Shown here one piece after another: positions 1 through 6,136 of a DNA stretch of 8,731 nt. The DNA comes from an uncultured Oscillospiraceae bacterium. Lineage in GTDB: Bacteria; Bacillota; Clostridia; Oscillospirales; Ruminococcaceae. Under the pieces are notes generated by a model, which ran no database searches, was not told the origin of the DNA, and was given only the letters and a program-made list of their open reading frames with translations. How positions within the stretch are numbered: position 1 is the first letter of the stretch; each line of letters opens with the position of its first letter. The translations under genes and the position numbers were made by a program. The stretch is taken from positions 1-8,731 of the forward strand of contig CAUABB010000052.1 of the NCBI GenBank assembly GCA_958427155.1, read 5' to 3'.

Positions 1-161
1 TTTCCAGATACCCTAACTTTACACTTTCCACAAGTATGATTACCAGCACAGGGCATTGAAAAAGAAAATTTTTCGGCCTGTAAAACATCTGAAATACGAC
101 TTCCGGGAGCTACCTGTAGTTCAACATGCTCTCCATGATTTAAAACAGTCATACGATACAA
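1..161 (-). CDS. N-terminal part of a [2Fe-2S] ferredoxin-domain protein, possibly an ASKHA/DUF4445 (RamA-like) corrinoid-activation protein
   Basis: This gene is cut by the left window edge; 53 codons are visible on the minus strand. The translation is a beta-grasp ferredoxin-like start followed by PCAGNHTCGKCKVRVSG. Cys38, Cys44 and Cys47 form the C-x5-C-x2-C cluster-binding pattern; the fourth cysteine would lie outside the window. This pattern opens the large ASKHA-domain ferredoxins (DUF4445) that reductively activate corrinoid proteins, but a small stand-alone ferredoxin cannot be excluded from the fragment. I chose the TTG start at 161-159 because GGAGG (174-170) lies 8 bases upstream. 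An in-frame ATG at 152 is the alternative, with a poor 17-base spacing. No signal peptide is seen, so the product should be cytoplasmic. It is divergent from sigG and is probably functionally unrelated. Confidence 0.75.
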   Translation of the reverse strand, partial: MYRMTVLNHGEHVELQVAPGSRISDVLQAEKFSFSMPCAGNHTCGKCKVRVSG

Positions 162-205
162 AACAGTTTCCTCCGTTTTCCTCTTTTTGGAAATTAAAAA
201 GTGGT

Positions 206-235
206 GAATGATCCTTGGTTTTTACGTTCATACTT
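206..235 (+). promoter_or_regulatory. Candidate sigma-G/sigma-F promoter for sigG
   Basis: GAATG (206-210), an 18-base spacer, then CATACTT (229-235). The Bacillus subtilis sigma-G consensus as I recall it is GHATR, N18, CATNHTA. All five -35 bases and all but the last -10 base fit. Transcription would start near 242, about 77 bases before the chosen sigG start. Positive autoregulation of sigG in the forespore is known from Bacillus; that it occurs here is inference from the motif. A separate sigma-A promoter is not evident. Confidence 0.5.
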
Positions 236-302
236 TTAATGGCTAAACGACAACACTGACTGTGCCAAAGACATCAAAAGATTTTCAGACAAAAAATCGT
301 AT

Positions 303-309
303 AAGGGAG
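303..309 (+). promoter_or_regulatory. Ribosome binding site that decides the sigG start
   Basis: AAGGGAG lies 9 bases before GTG at 319. The longer in-frame reading from GTG 262 has no Shine-Dalgarno sequence in front of it. Confidence 0.75.
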
Positions 310-318
310 CGAGCGGAT

Positions 319-1089
319 GTGCTGATAAATAAAGTCGAAATCTGCGGTGTCAACACTGCAAAGCTGAAGGTACTCAAGGAAAAAGAAAAAATGGAGCTGC
401 TCCAAAAAACACAAAAAGGCGATCAAAGGGCAAGGGAACAGCTGATCAACGGAAATCTTCGGCTTGTTCTAAGCGTCATCCAGCGTTTTACAAATCGAGG
501 TGAAAATCTCGATGACCTTTTCCAGGTAGGTTGTATTGGGCTAATTAAGGCAATTGACCATTTTGATCTATCTCATGCGGTTCGTTTTTCCACTTATGCA
601 GTTCCAATGATTCTCGGTGAAATTCGCCGATACCTACGAGATAACAATTCCGTACGAGTCAGTCGGTCCCTTAAAGATACTGCCTATAAAGCGATGCAAG
701 TCAAAGAGCGTCTAACAAATCAGTCTCAAAGAGAACCAACTGTTGAAGAAATTGCCAAAGAACTTGAACTACCTAAGCACGAAGTAGTTTTAGCCTTAGA
801 AGCAATTGTTGATCCCGTTTCACTCAACGAACCGATCTATTCTGATGGTGGAGATACCATCTACGTAATGGACCAAATCAGCGATAAAAGTGATGATCAC
901 GGATGGCTGGAAGAAATCGCTCTGAAAGAAGCAATCAGCAGACTTGCACCCAGGGAGAAAAAAATTCTTTCTCTCCGTTTTTTTGGTGGAAAAACACAAG
1001 TTGAGGTAGCAAACGAAATCGGTATTTCCCAAGCCCAAGTATCACGTCTTGAAAAAAGCGCATTGGACCGGATTAAAGAACAAATTTAA
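319..1089 (+). CDS. sigG: RNA polymerase late forespore sporulation sigma factor SigG
   Basis: This is the sigma-70-family factor that directs late forespore transcription (spore coat-independent protection, SASP and germination genes in Bacillus). From the GTG at 319 the protein has 256 residues, against 260 in B. subtilis. Its start aligns residue for residue with the family signature NKVEICGV at 4-11. Region 2 carries NGNLRLVLSVIQRF (44-57) and DDLFQVGCIGLIKAIDHFDLSH, followed by FSTYAVPMILGEIRRYLRDN. Region 3 has SVRVSRSLKD, and region 4 ends with GKTQVEVANEIGISQAQVSRLE. Asn44 corresponds to Asn45 of B. subtilis, described as the contact for the anti-sigma factor CsfB/Gin. The gene stands alone behind its own promoter candidate and ends at a strong terminator. 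It is not next to sigE, which is its common clostridial and bacillar neighbour. SigF is the nearest alternative, but the N-terminal signature favours SigG. Confidence 0.96.
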   Translation: MLINKVEICGVNTAKLKVLKEKEKMELLQKTQKGDQRAREQLINGNLRLVLSVIQRFTNRGENLDDLFQVGCIGLIKAIDHFDLSHAVRFSTYAVPMILGEIRRYLRDNNSVRVSRSLKDTAYKAMQVKERLTNQSQREPTVEEIAKELELPKHEVVLALEAIVDPVSLNEPIYSDGGDTIYVMDQISDKSDDHGWLEEIALKEAISRLAPREKKILSLRFFGGKTQVEVANEIGISQAQVSRLEKSALDRIKEQI

Positions 1090-1198
1090 ACGAGAACAAT
1101 CGGTACTAAAATCACTAAAAAATAGTTTTACTAGGGATTTTGATTATCGTTATTATATCATGGCAGCCTAAGCAACGCAAAATATTTCATTTTGTCTT

Positions 1199-1233
1199 AA
1201 AAGCCTGAATGCAGTATACATTCAGGCTTTTAT
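1199..1233 (+). terminator. Rho-independent terminator after sigG, possibly bidirectional
   Basis: A perfect 13-bp stem, AAAAGCCTGAATG (1199-1211) with CATTCAGGCTTTT (1219-1231), closes a 7-base loop. T-rich DNA follows on the plus strand, and a short T run follows on the minus strand. It lies between convergent sigG and the HD-domain gene, so it may serve both. The rest of the 205-base gap (1090-1294) shows no other feature. Confidence 0.88.
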
Positions 1234-1294
1234 TAATATTCTTTTCCAAAAGCTCACAGATGATTCTGAAAATTCCGGTAATGAAGGCTGAGAC

Positions 1295-1801
1295 TTAACT
1301 TTTCCTTTCTTCCAAAAACAATTCTCTGAAATAGCGTCTTCCTGCTTCAGTCTCAAAATTATTTTTTAAAATAACATCTGCAGAACGTTGCATAGACGGT
1401 GTTTCATATACATTAACTAAAAAATCTGCCTCAATGAGAATTCGATAATCAATCCCCTCTACCCCAGCATAGGTGTGGTGATGAGCGATCAGGAAACAAA
1501 CCCGTTCAATCAGTTCAGAGGCAGCTCCAAGCTTTTCAAGCATCTTTTTCGCAATCGATGGGCCCTCTATCTGCTGATAGACTCCATCTGCACTTCCATA
1601 CTTTCTCTCACTTTCATGAATGCCGATATCATGCAGTACTGCGGCTACTTCCAGAATTTCCTGTGTTTCCGGAGACAACCCTTCTTCTTCTCCAATCGCT
1701 TTGGAAAAAGCATAAACTTTTAATGCATGATGGATCCTTTCAGGATCCCCGCAATTATATCGAATCATTTCACTGATCACTTGATAAATTGAAATACTCA
1801 C
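1295..1801 (-). CDS. HD-domain metal-dependent phosphohydrolase
   Basis: A 168-residue single-domain HD protein. The metal-binding set is visible: His24/His25 (RIHHALKVY), the HD doublet His57-Asp58 in VAAVLHDIGIH, His62, the histidine cluster His107-His109 (LIAHHHTYAG), and the distal Asp126 in LIEADFLVN. HD enzymes of this size hydrolyse phosphomonoesters or phosphodiesters, often of nucleotides; the substrate here cannot be read from the sequence. There is no signal peptide or membrane segment, so it should be cytoplasmic. The start is GTG at 1801, with GGAAGG 7 bases upstream. It is transcribed alone, convergent with sigG and divergent from the glycosidase genes. Nothing in the sequence ties it to sporulation. 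The fold assignment is firm and the role is open. Confidence 0.88.
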   Translation of the reverse strand: MSISIYQVISEMIRYNCGDPERIHHALKVYAFSKAIGEEEGLSPETQEILEVAAVLHDIGIHESERKYGSADGVYQQIEGPSIAKKMLEKLGAASELIERVCFLIAHHHTYAGVEGIDYRILIEADFLVNVYETPSMQRSADVILKNNFETEAGRRYFRELFLEERKS

Positions 1802-1884
1802 AAGCTTACCTTCCTTTCTTTATTTTGACAATCAAAGCAAATACTTTTGAACGGACATTCATAATTTCCAGCCCGCTTTATCGG

Positions 1885-1900
1885 TTGAAATCATTTGCAA
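1885..1900. promoter_or_regulatory. Weak cre-like (CcpA) operator candidate
   Basis: TTGAAATCATTTGCAA fits the Gram-positive catabolite-responsive element WTGNAANCGNWNNCWW at every constrained base except the central G, which is A. It lies between the divergent HD and glycosidase genes, about 190 bases before the first glycosidase start. Carbon-catabolite control of a glycosidase operon would be reasonable. However, the mismatch falls in the normally conserved CG centre, so a chance match is quite possible. Confidence 0.25.
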
Positions 1901-2010
1901 ACACTTCCGTATTAAAGTTTAAGTATAAAACACCGTACTGTTTTTACAAAAATATGGGCAGACAAAAAATGAGGGCTGAACCAAAAAGCTTTACAAATTT
2001 CTGCTATTAT

Positions 2011-2040
2011 TTGACGAAATACTGGGAGAATTTTGATCAT
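2011..2040 (+). promoter_or_regulatory. Possible sigma-A promoter for the glycosidase pair
   Basis: TTGACG (2011-2016) matches the -35 consensus at five of six positions. GATCAT (2035-2040), 18 bases later, matches TATAAT at four of six. A perfect TATAAT at 2049-2054 has no good -35 at the usual distance. The gap 1802-2087 must hold the divergent promoters of the HD and glycosidase genes; this is the best plus-strand candidate I can find. Confidence 0.3.
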
Positions 2041-2087
2041 TGCTCTATTATAATAATATCATTACAGAAAGTAAAGGGGACGTTTTC

Positions 2088-3905
2088 ATGACCGCATATG
2101 AACAATGTAAGAAATCCCTCTTAAATGGCTGGAAGACCTGGAACAATTCTAGTGTCCTTTCTCATGTTATGATGCCTGAAGGAGTAGGGCTTTCGTTAGG
2201 ACTAAAGGATTACCAGCAACAAAAGACTTTGAATTCCCTTTTAATCGGTCAAGATGAAGAATTGGGGACGGTTACTCCCCGTGCACATGCTTATGATGAT
2301 TCATTTACAGATTTAATATTAGAATGGTATAATAATACCATCTCTTTTAAAACCGCCTTAGATGGCAGCGATCTTGTCATATTGGTAACCCCTTTAAAGC
2401 AACCCAAAAAGCCGTCAGCGTTAATTTTAAGTGGAATTAATCTCTGGAATCGAGAAACCGCGGTAAAACGGGAAGGCGAAGTTTTAATCCTATCCGGTGG
2501 GAATAAAAATATCCCTGTCTACATAACAGTTCCTCACAGTGAAGAATTATTTATTTCCTGTACCACTGCTTATCTTTCAGCGGAGTTAAGCTGTCCAATT
2601 GGAATCAGTACAGGAAAGACTCGGACACTTCAAGAAATTATGAAGATTATTTCCAAACAGGAAGCAAGGTGGGTTGAAAACAAAAGTAAATATGGGAAAT
2701 TATCTGAAGCTTACAGTGCCATGCAAACCTGTCAGGCTTGGGATACCATTTATAACCCTGAAACCGATGCTCCAATTACTACAGTCAGCCGGATTTGGAA
2801 TAACAGATGGGGCGGCTATGTCCTTTTCTGCTGGGATACTTATTTTGCCGCACTGATGCAATCGCTTGATAACAAAGAACTTGCTTATTGCAATGCGGTC
2901 GAAATTACCCACACAGTTACAGAAAATGGGTTTGTCCCAAACTTTACTGCCCAAGGAAACTTCAAAACATTTGACCGTTCTCAGCCTCCGGTTGGCTCCA
3001 TGACCTGCTTAATGATTTATAAGAAGTATAAAGAAAAATGGTTCCTAGAAGAAGTTTATCAAAACCTACTTTCTTGGAATCAATGGTTTTTTAACTATCG
3101 TACCACTAAAAATGGATTACTTGCTTGGGGAAGTAATCCCTATCAAAGCGAGGCTGATCACAAATTTCAAATCACTGGAATCAATGAAAAACAGGGTGCG
3201 GCATGGGAATCTGGTCTGGATGACTCTCCTGTCTTTGATGGTATCCCGTTTGATTCTCAAAATCATATTATGCTGCTTGAAGATGTAGGCTTAACCGGAT
3301 TATATATTAACGACTGTTACTGCCTTGCCGAAATTGCCGAAATACTTGGTGATACCAAAAACAGCAAAATTTTACTTGAAAGAGCTTCTAAAACAGAAGA
3401 CCGTCTAGAAGAACTCTGGGACGAAAAGACAGGGATGTATTTAAATCGACGAGAAGATACCGGCGAACTTCAATATCGTCTTTCCCCTTTCCATTTTCAT
3501 GCCCTTTTCAGCCATAAAGTCGGGAAAAAACGTGCAGCCAGAATGATTTATGAACATTTATGTAATCCCAAAGAGTTTTGGACGCCCTATATCTTTCCCT
3601 CCATTTCCAAAAGTGATCCGGCCTATCCGGAACAGATTTATTTCAGAGGTCGCGCCCTACCCCCTATGAATCTTCTCACTTATCTAGCGGTAAAACAATA
3701 TGGATTTGAAGAAGTTGAACATAAAATCGCACAGAAGTCTGTTGACCTTATTTTAAAAGAGTGGCTCGAAAAAGGACATGTTCACGAAACTTACGATCCC
3801 GAGACCGGTGAGGGCTGCAACACCAACTGTAGCGACAAATTTTATCATTGGGGTGGCCTTCTCTCCTTTATCGCGCTATATGACGGTGGCTACTATTTCA
3901 ATTAG
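2088..3905 (+). CDS. GH63/MGH1-like glycoside hydrolase, upstream paralogue with altered active-site motif
   Basis: A 605-residue protein without signal peptide or membrane segment, so probably a cytoplasmic exo-acting glycosidase. Residues 1-200 form a beta-rich N-terminal region; the rest is the (alpha/alpha)6 catalytic barrel. Family landmarks are QTCQAWDTIYNP (213-224), FCWDTYFAALMQ (247-258, Asp250 the likely general acid), QPPVGSM (299-305), ESGLDDSP (374-381), and the C-terminal HVHETYDPETGEG (564-576, Glu567 the likely general base), closing with FYHWGG. The start is ATG 2088, with AAAGGGGA 7 bases upstream; the longer reading from 2040 has no ribosome site. The barrel motif that reads YWQGRIWAPHN in the neighbouring paralogue is YFRGRALPPMN here (518-528), so two tryptophans are lost and specificity or activity may differ. 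The substrate is unknown; an alpha-glucoside or mannosyl compound is possible by family analogy. Confidence 0.82.
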   Translation: MTAYEQCKKSLLNGWKTWNNSSVLSHVMMPEGVGLSLGLKDYQQQKTLNSLLIGQDEELGTVTPRAHAYDDSFTDLILEWYNNTISFKTALDGSDLVILVTPLKQPKKPSALILSGINLWNRETAVKREGEVLILSGGNKNIPVYITVPHSEELFISCTTAYLSAELSCPIGISTGKTRTLQEIMKIISKQEARWVENKSKYGKLSEAYSAMQTCQAWDTIYNPETDAPITTVSRIWNNRWGGYVLFCWDTYFAALMQSLDNKELAYCNAVEITHTVTENGFVPNFTAQGNFKTFDRSQPPVGSMTCLMIYKKYKEKWFLEEVYQNLLSWNQWFFNYRTTKNGLLAWGSNPYQSEADHKFQITGINEKQGAAWESGLDDSPVFDGIPFDSQNHIMLLEDVGLTGLYINDCYCLAEIAEILGDTKNSKILLERASKTEDRLEELWDEKTGMYLNRREDTGELQYRLSPFHFHALFSHKVGKKRAARMIYEHLCNPKEFWTPYIFPSISKSDPAYPEQIYFRGRALPPMNLLTYLAVKQYGFEEVEHKIAQKSVDLILKEWLEKGHVHETYDPETGEGCNTNCSDKFYHWGGLLSFIALYDGGYYFN

Positions 3906-3978
3906 TTTTCTCCGTTCATATATAGGTAAATTATGTTCTGTTCTAAAATAATCTCTCTTAAAGAAAGGAGTTTTTTTA

Positions 3979-5853
3979 ATGAATGCATATGAACAGCACA
4001 AAAAGAAATTAATGAATGGCTGGCAAACCTGGAACTCACGTAGTGTTCTTTCCCACATTATGATGCCCGAATGTATCGGAATCAATCTTGGCCTCAAGGA
4101 CTACAAAGAACCCGGTCTATTGGAAGAGGCATTGATTGGAAGTAACGTTGTTTCCGGCCGGAACAGAGACATCGAAGCGCAACCGCATGCTATGCAGCAG
4201 GCTGCCGCTATCACACCATATGCGCACGCTTATGACAATTCTTTTACAGAATTAAAGCTTGAATGGTTTGACAATATTCTCAATATTAAAACCGCTCTTG
4301 ACGGTGATGACCTTGTTATGTTGGTCACTCCCATTAAACAGCCTAAAAAGCCTTCTTCCCTCTTGGTTAACGGTGTTTCTCTCTGGAACAAAGGCGGAAT
4401 AATCACTAAAAAAGGCGATGTGCTCTATCTGGAAAGCGGTAGCAAAAATATTCCGGTCTACTTAACCGAACCGGACAATGGTGAGCTTTTTACCTATGCG
4501 ACCACTCCTTACCTTTCCGCCAGTCTATGTTGCCCGATCGGAATCAGCACCGGAAAACGGCGCACCATTTCTGAAATTGAAACAATTATTAAGGTGCAAC
4601 AGAAAAAATGGGAAGATAATAAAAACAAGTACGGTAAGCACGCTGAAGCTTATAACGCCATGCAGACCTGTCAGGCTTGGGACACTGTCTATAACCCGGA
4701 GTCTGACGCACCTATTACAACGGTCAGCCGAATTTGGAATAATAACTGGGGCGGTTATGTTCTCTTCTGCTGGGATACCTACTTTGCAGCGTTGATGCAA
4801 TCCATTGACAATAAAGATCTCGCTTACTGTAATGCTATTGAAATTACTCACGCCCACACCGACCGGGGATTTGTACCAAATTATGCTGCCCAAAACAATT
4901 TTAAAAGCTTTGACCGTTCACAGCCGCCTGTAGGCTCTATGGTCTGCTTAATGATGTATAATAAATTTAAAGAAAAATGGTTTCTTGAGGAAGTTTATAA
5001 CGATTTGGTCGTATGGAACCAGTGGTTTATTGACAACCGCAGCACCAAACACGGACTGATGGCATGGGGAAGCGACCCATACGAAGGGACTACTGGGCAC
5101 AATCTTGAAGAAAACTATGGCGTTCATGAACGCTTCGGTGGAGCGTTGGAATCCGGTATGGACAATACACCGATGTATGATGACACACCGTTTGACAAAG
5201 AGCGAAACATTCTGCTGCTTGAAGACGTTGGATTGGTCGGGCTCTATATTAACGACTGTCACTGTCTGGCGGAAATCGCTAAAATTCTAGGGCATGACGA
5301 TAAAGCGTCTGAGCTGGAAGAACGGGCTTCTAAGTTAGAAGACAATATGGAAAACGTTCTTTGGGATGAAAAATTCGGAATGTATCTCAACCGCAGAGAA
5401 GATACCGGTGCCTTTGAATATCGCCTTTCTCCGTATCATTTCCATGCTCTTTTCAGCCACAAAGTGAGCGAAGAACACGCCCGCCGAATAATGGATGAGC
5501 ATTTTTACAATCCAGAGGAATTCTGGGGAGAATATATTATTCCGTCAATCGCGCGCAACGATCCGTCCTTCCCCAAGCAAACCTACTGGCAGGGAAGGAT
5601 CTGGGCGCCGCACAACCTTTTGGTTTATTTGGCAATGGAAAGATATCCCTTTGAAGACGCCAAGCAGGCACTTGCAGAAAAATCTGAAAAGCTGATTTTG
5701 AAAGAATGGTTAGAACACGGACATGTTCACGAAAACTACGATCCGGATAACGGCGAGGGTTGCAACAACCCCAGAAGTGATCCATTCTATCATTGGGGCG
5801 GACTGCTTTCTTTCATCGCGTTATACCAGGATGGCTGGTACGATAAAAAATAA
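3979..5853 (+). CDS. GH63/MGH1-like glycoside hydrolase, downstream paralogue with intact motifs
   Basis: A 624-residue paralogue of the preceding gene, similar along the whole length (roughly two thirds identical by eye). It has the same plan: N-terminal beta-rich region, then (alpha/alpha)6 barrel. Asp266 in FCWDTYFAALMQ is the likely general acid. Glu586 in HVHENYDPDNGEG is the likely general base. YWQGRIWAPHN (536-546) keeps both aromatic residues usual in clan GH-G enzymes. It carries about 16 extra residues around 57-76 and a few more near 370-385. The start is ATG 3979, with AAAGGAG 8 bases upstream. The 73-base gap after the first gene holds no terminator, so the two are probably cotranscribed. 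No signal peptide is present; the substrate is probably a sugar taken up or stored inside the cell. Its codons look more GC-rich than those of its partner. Confidence 0.85.
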   Translation: MNAYEQHKKKLMNGWQTWNSRSVLSHIMMPECIGINLGLKDYKEPGLLEEALIGSNVVSGRNRDIEAQPHAMQQAAAITPYAHAYDNSFTELKLEWFDNILNIKTALDGDDLVMLVTPIKQPKKPSSLLVNGVSLWNKGGIITKKGDVLYLESGSKNIPVYLTEPDNGELFTYATTPYLSASLCCPIGISTGKRRTISEIETIIKVQQKKWEDNKNKYGKHAEAYNAMQTCQAWDTVYNPESDAPITTVSRIWNNNWGGYVLFCWDTYFAALMQSIDNKDLAYCNAIEITHAHTDRGFVPNYAAQNNFKSFDRSQPPVGSMVCLMMYNKFKEKWFLEEVYNDLVVWNQWFIDNRSTKHGLMAWGSDPYEGTTGHNLEENYGVHERFGGALESGMDNTPMYDDTPFDKERNILLLEDVGLVGLYINDCHCLAEIAKILGHDDKASELEERASKLEDNMENVLWDEKFGMYLNRREDTGAFEYRLSPYHFHALFSHKVSEEHARRIMDEHFYNPEEFWGEYIIPSIARNDPSFPKQTYWQGRIWAPHNLLVYLAMERYPFEDAKQALAEKSEKLILKEWLEHGHVHENYDPDNGEGCNNPRSDPFYHWGGLLSFIALYQDGWYDKK

Positions 5854-5914
5854 AAAGTACTTAATATAGGGCAAAATTATATCTTATTCTGAGGCAGATA
5901 TTTTGAACCCAACT

Positions 5915-5960
5915 AGAAAAGAGAGTCATATTTTCTAAAAATATGACTCTCTTTTCTTTT
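5915..5960 (+). terminator. Rho-independent terminator after the glycosidase pair
   Basis: A perfect 20-bp stem runs from 5915-5934 to 5938-5957, with a 3-base loop (in practice a little wider) and a following T run (CTTTTCTTTTT). The stem core is GAGAGTCATA paired with TATGACTCTC. It insulates the spoIIG operon from the glycosidase transcript. Confidence 0.92.
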
Positions 5961-6017
5961 TAATCCGGCTGTGGTTTTATATTGAAACAGACTGTCAGAT
6001 AGAATCAATTAAAAATC

Positions 6018-6084
6018 TGGGACAAAAGTTCCCGCAAACAGACAAAAATTTTTACACAGTTCGACCTCACTCTGGTTTGTCCCA
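6018..6084. promoter_or_regulatory. Cluster of Spo0A-box-like sequences in the spoIIG promoter region
   Basis: The 0A box is TGNCGAA, or TTTGTCGAA in the longer form. Four relatives lie here: TGGGACAAA (6018-6026, reverse, 7 of 9), a GACAAA core at 6041-6046, TTCGACC (6060-6066, reverse, 6 of 7 in the short form), and TTTGTCCCA (6076-6084, forward, 7 of 9). The GAC cores at 6021, 6041 and 6063 are 20 and 22 bases apart, about two helical turns. TTCGACC overlaps the -35 element, the place where Spo0A activates spoIIG in B. subtilis. Spo0A control is established for that operon; these individual sites are inference. Confidence 0.5.
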
Positions 6085-6094
6085 ATTCTATAAT
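6061..6094 (+). promoter_or_regulatory. Candidate sigma-A/Spo0A-dependent spoIIG promoter with 22-bp spacer
   Basis: TATAAT at 6089-6094 is a consensus -10. No -35 sequence sits 17 bases upstream. With a 22-base spacer, TCGACC (6061-6066) matches TTGACA at four of six bases. The B. subtilis spoIIG promoter has the same peculiar 22-bp spacing and depends on Spo0A to reposition RNA polymerase. The start point would be near 6101, giving a short leader before the ribosome site at 6121. Confidence 0.55.
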
Positions 6095-6120
6095 AAATAA
6101 GCAGGTCTTCTAAAACAGGG

Positions 6121-6128
6121 AAAGGAGG
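6121..6128 (+). promoter_or_regulatory. Strong ribosome binding site pointing to an AUU start for spoIIGA
   Basis: AAAGGAGG is followed after 8 bases by ATT (6137-6139), which opens the conserved SpoIIGA N-terminus. The only standard start nearby, TTG at 6138, is in another frame and stops after three codons (TTG CAA ACG TAA). Confidence 0.75.
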
Positions 6129-6136
6129 CGGTTTTT

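Noticed and set aside
262..318. GTG 262 as the sigG start
   Set aside because: There is no Shine-Dalgarno sequence, and it adds 19 residues absent from the family; GTG 319 has a good site and aligns exactly.
1102..1138. AT-rich imperfect hairpin just after sigG
   Set aside because: AAAATC and GATTTT can pair, but the stem is weak and interrupted; the perfect stem at 1199-1231 is the better terminator.
1475..1776. Two plus-strand open frames inside the HD gene
   Set aside because: Both are shadows of a well-supported minus-strand gene with intact metal-binding motifs.
1789..2091. Plus-strand 100-codon open frame across the gap before the first glycosidase
   Set aside because: It has no ribosome binding site, starts antisense to the 5' end of the HD gene, overlaps the first glycosidase start, and has low-complexity AT-rich content unlike any family I know.
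2700..2954. Antisense open frames in both glycosidase genes (2700-2954 and 4525-4893) that resemble each other
   Set aside because: Their likeness follows from conservation of the sense proteins; neither has a ribosome site or known family.
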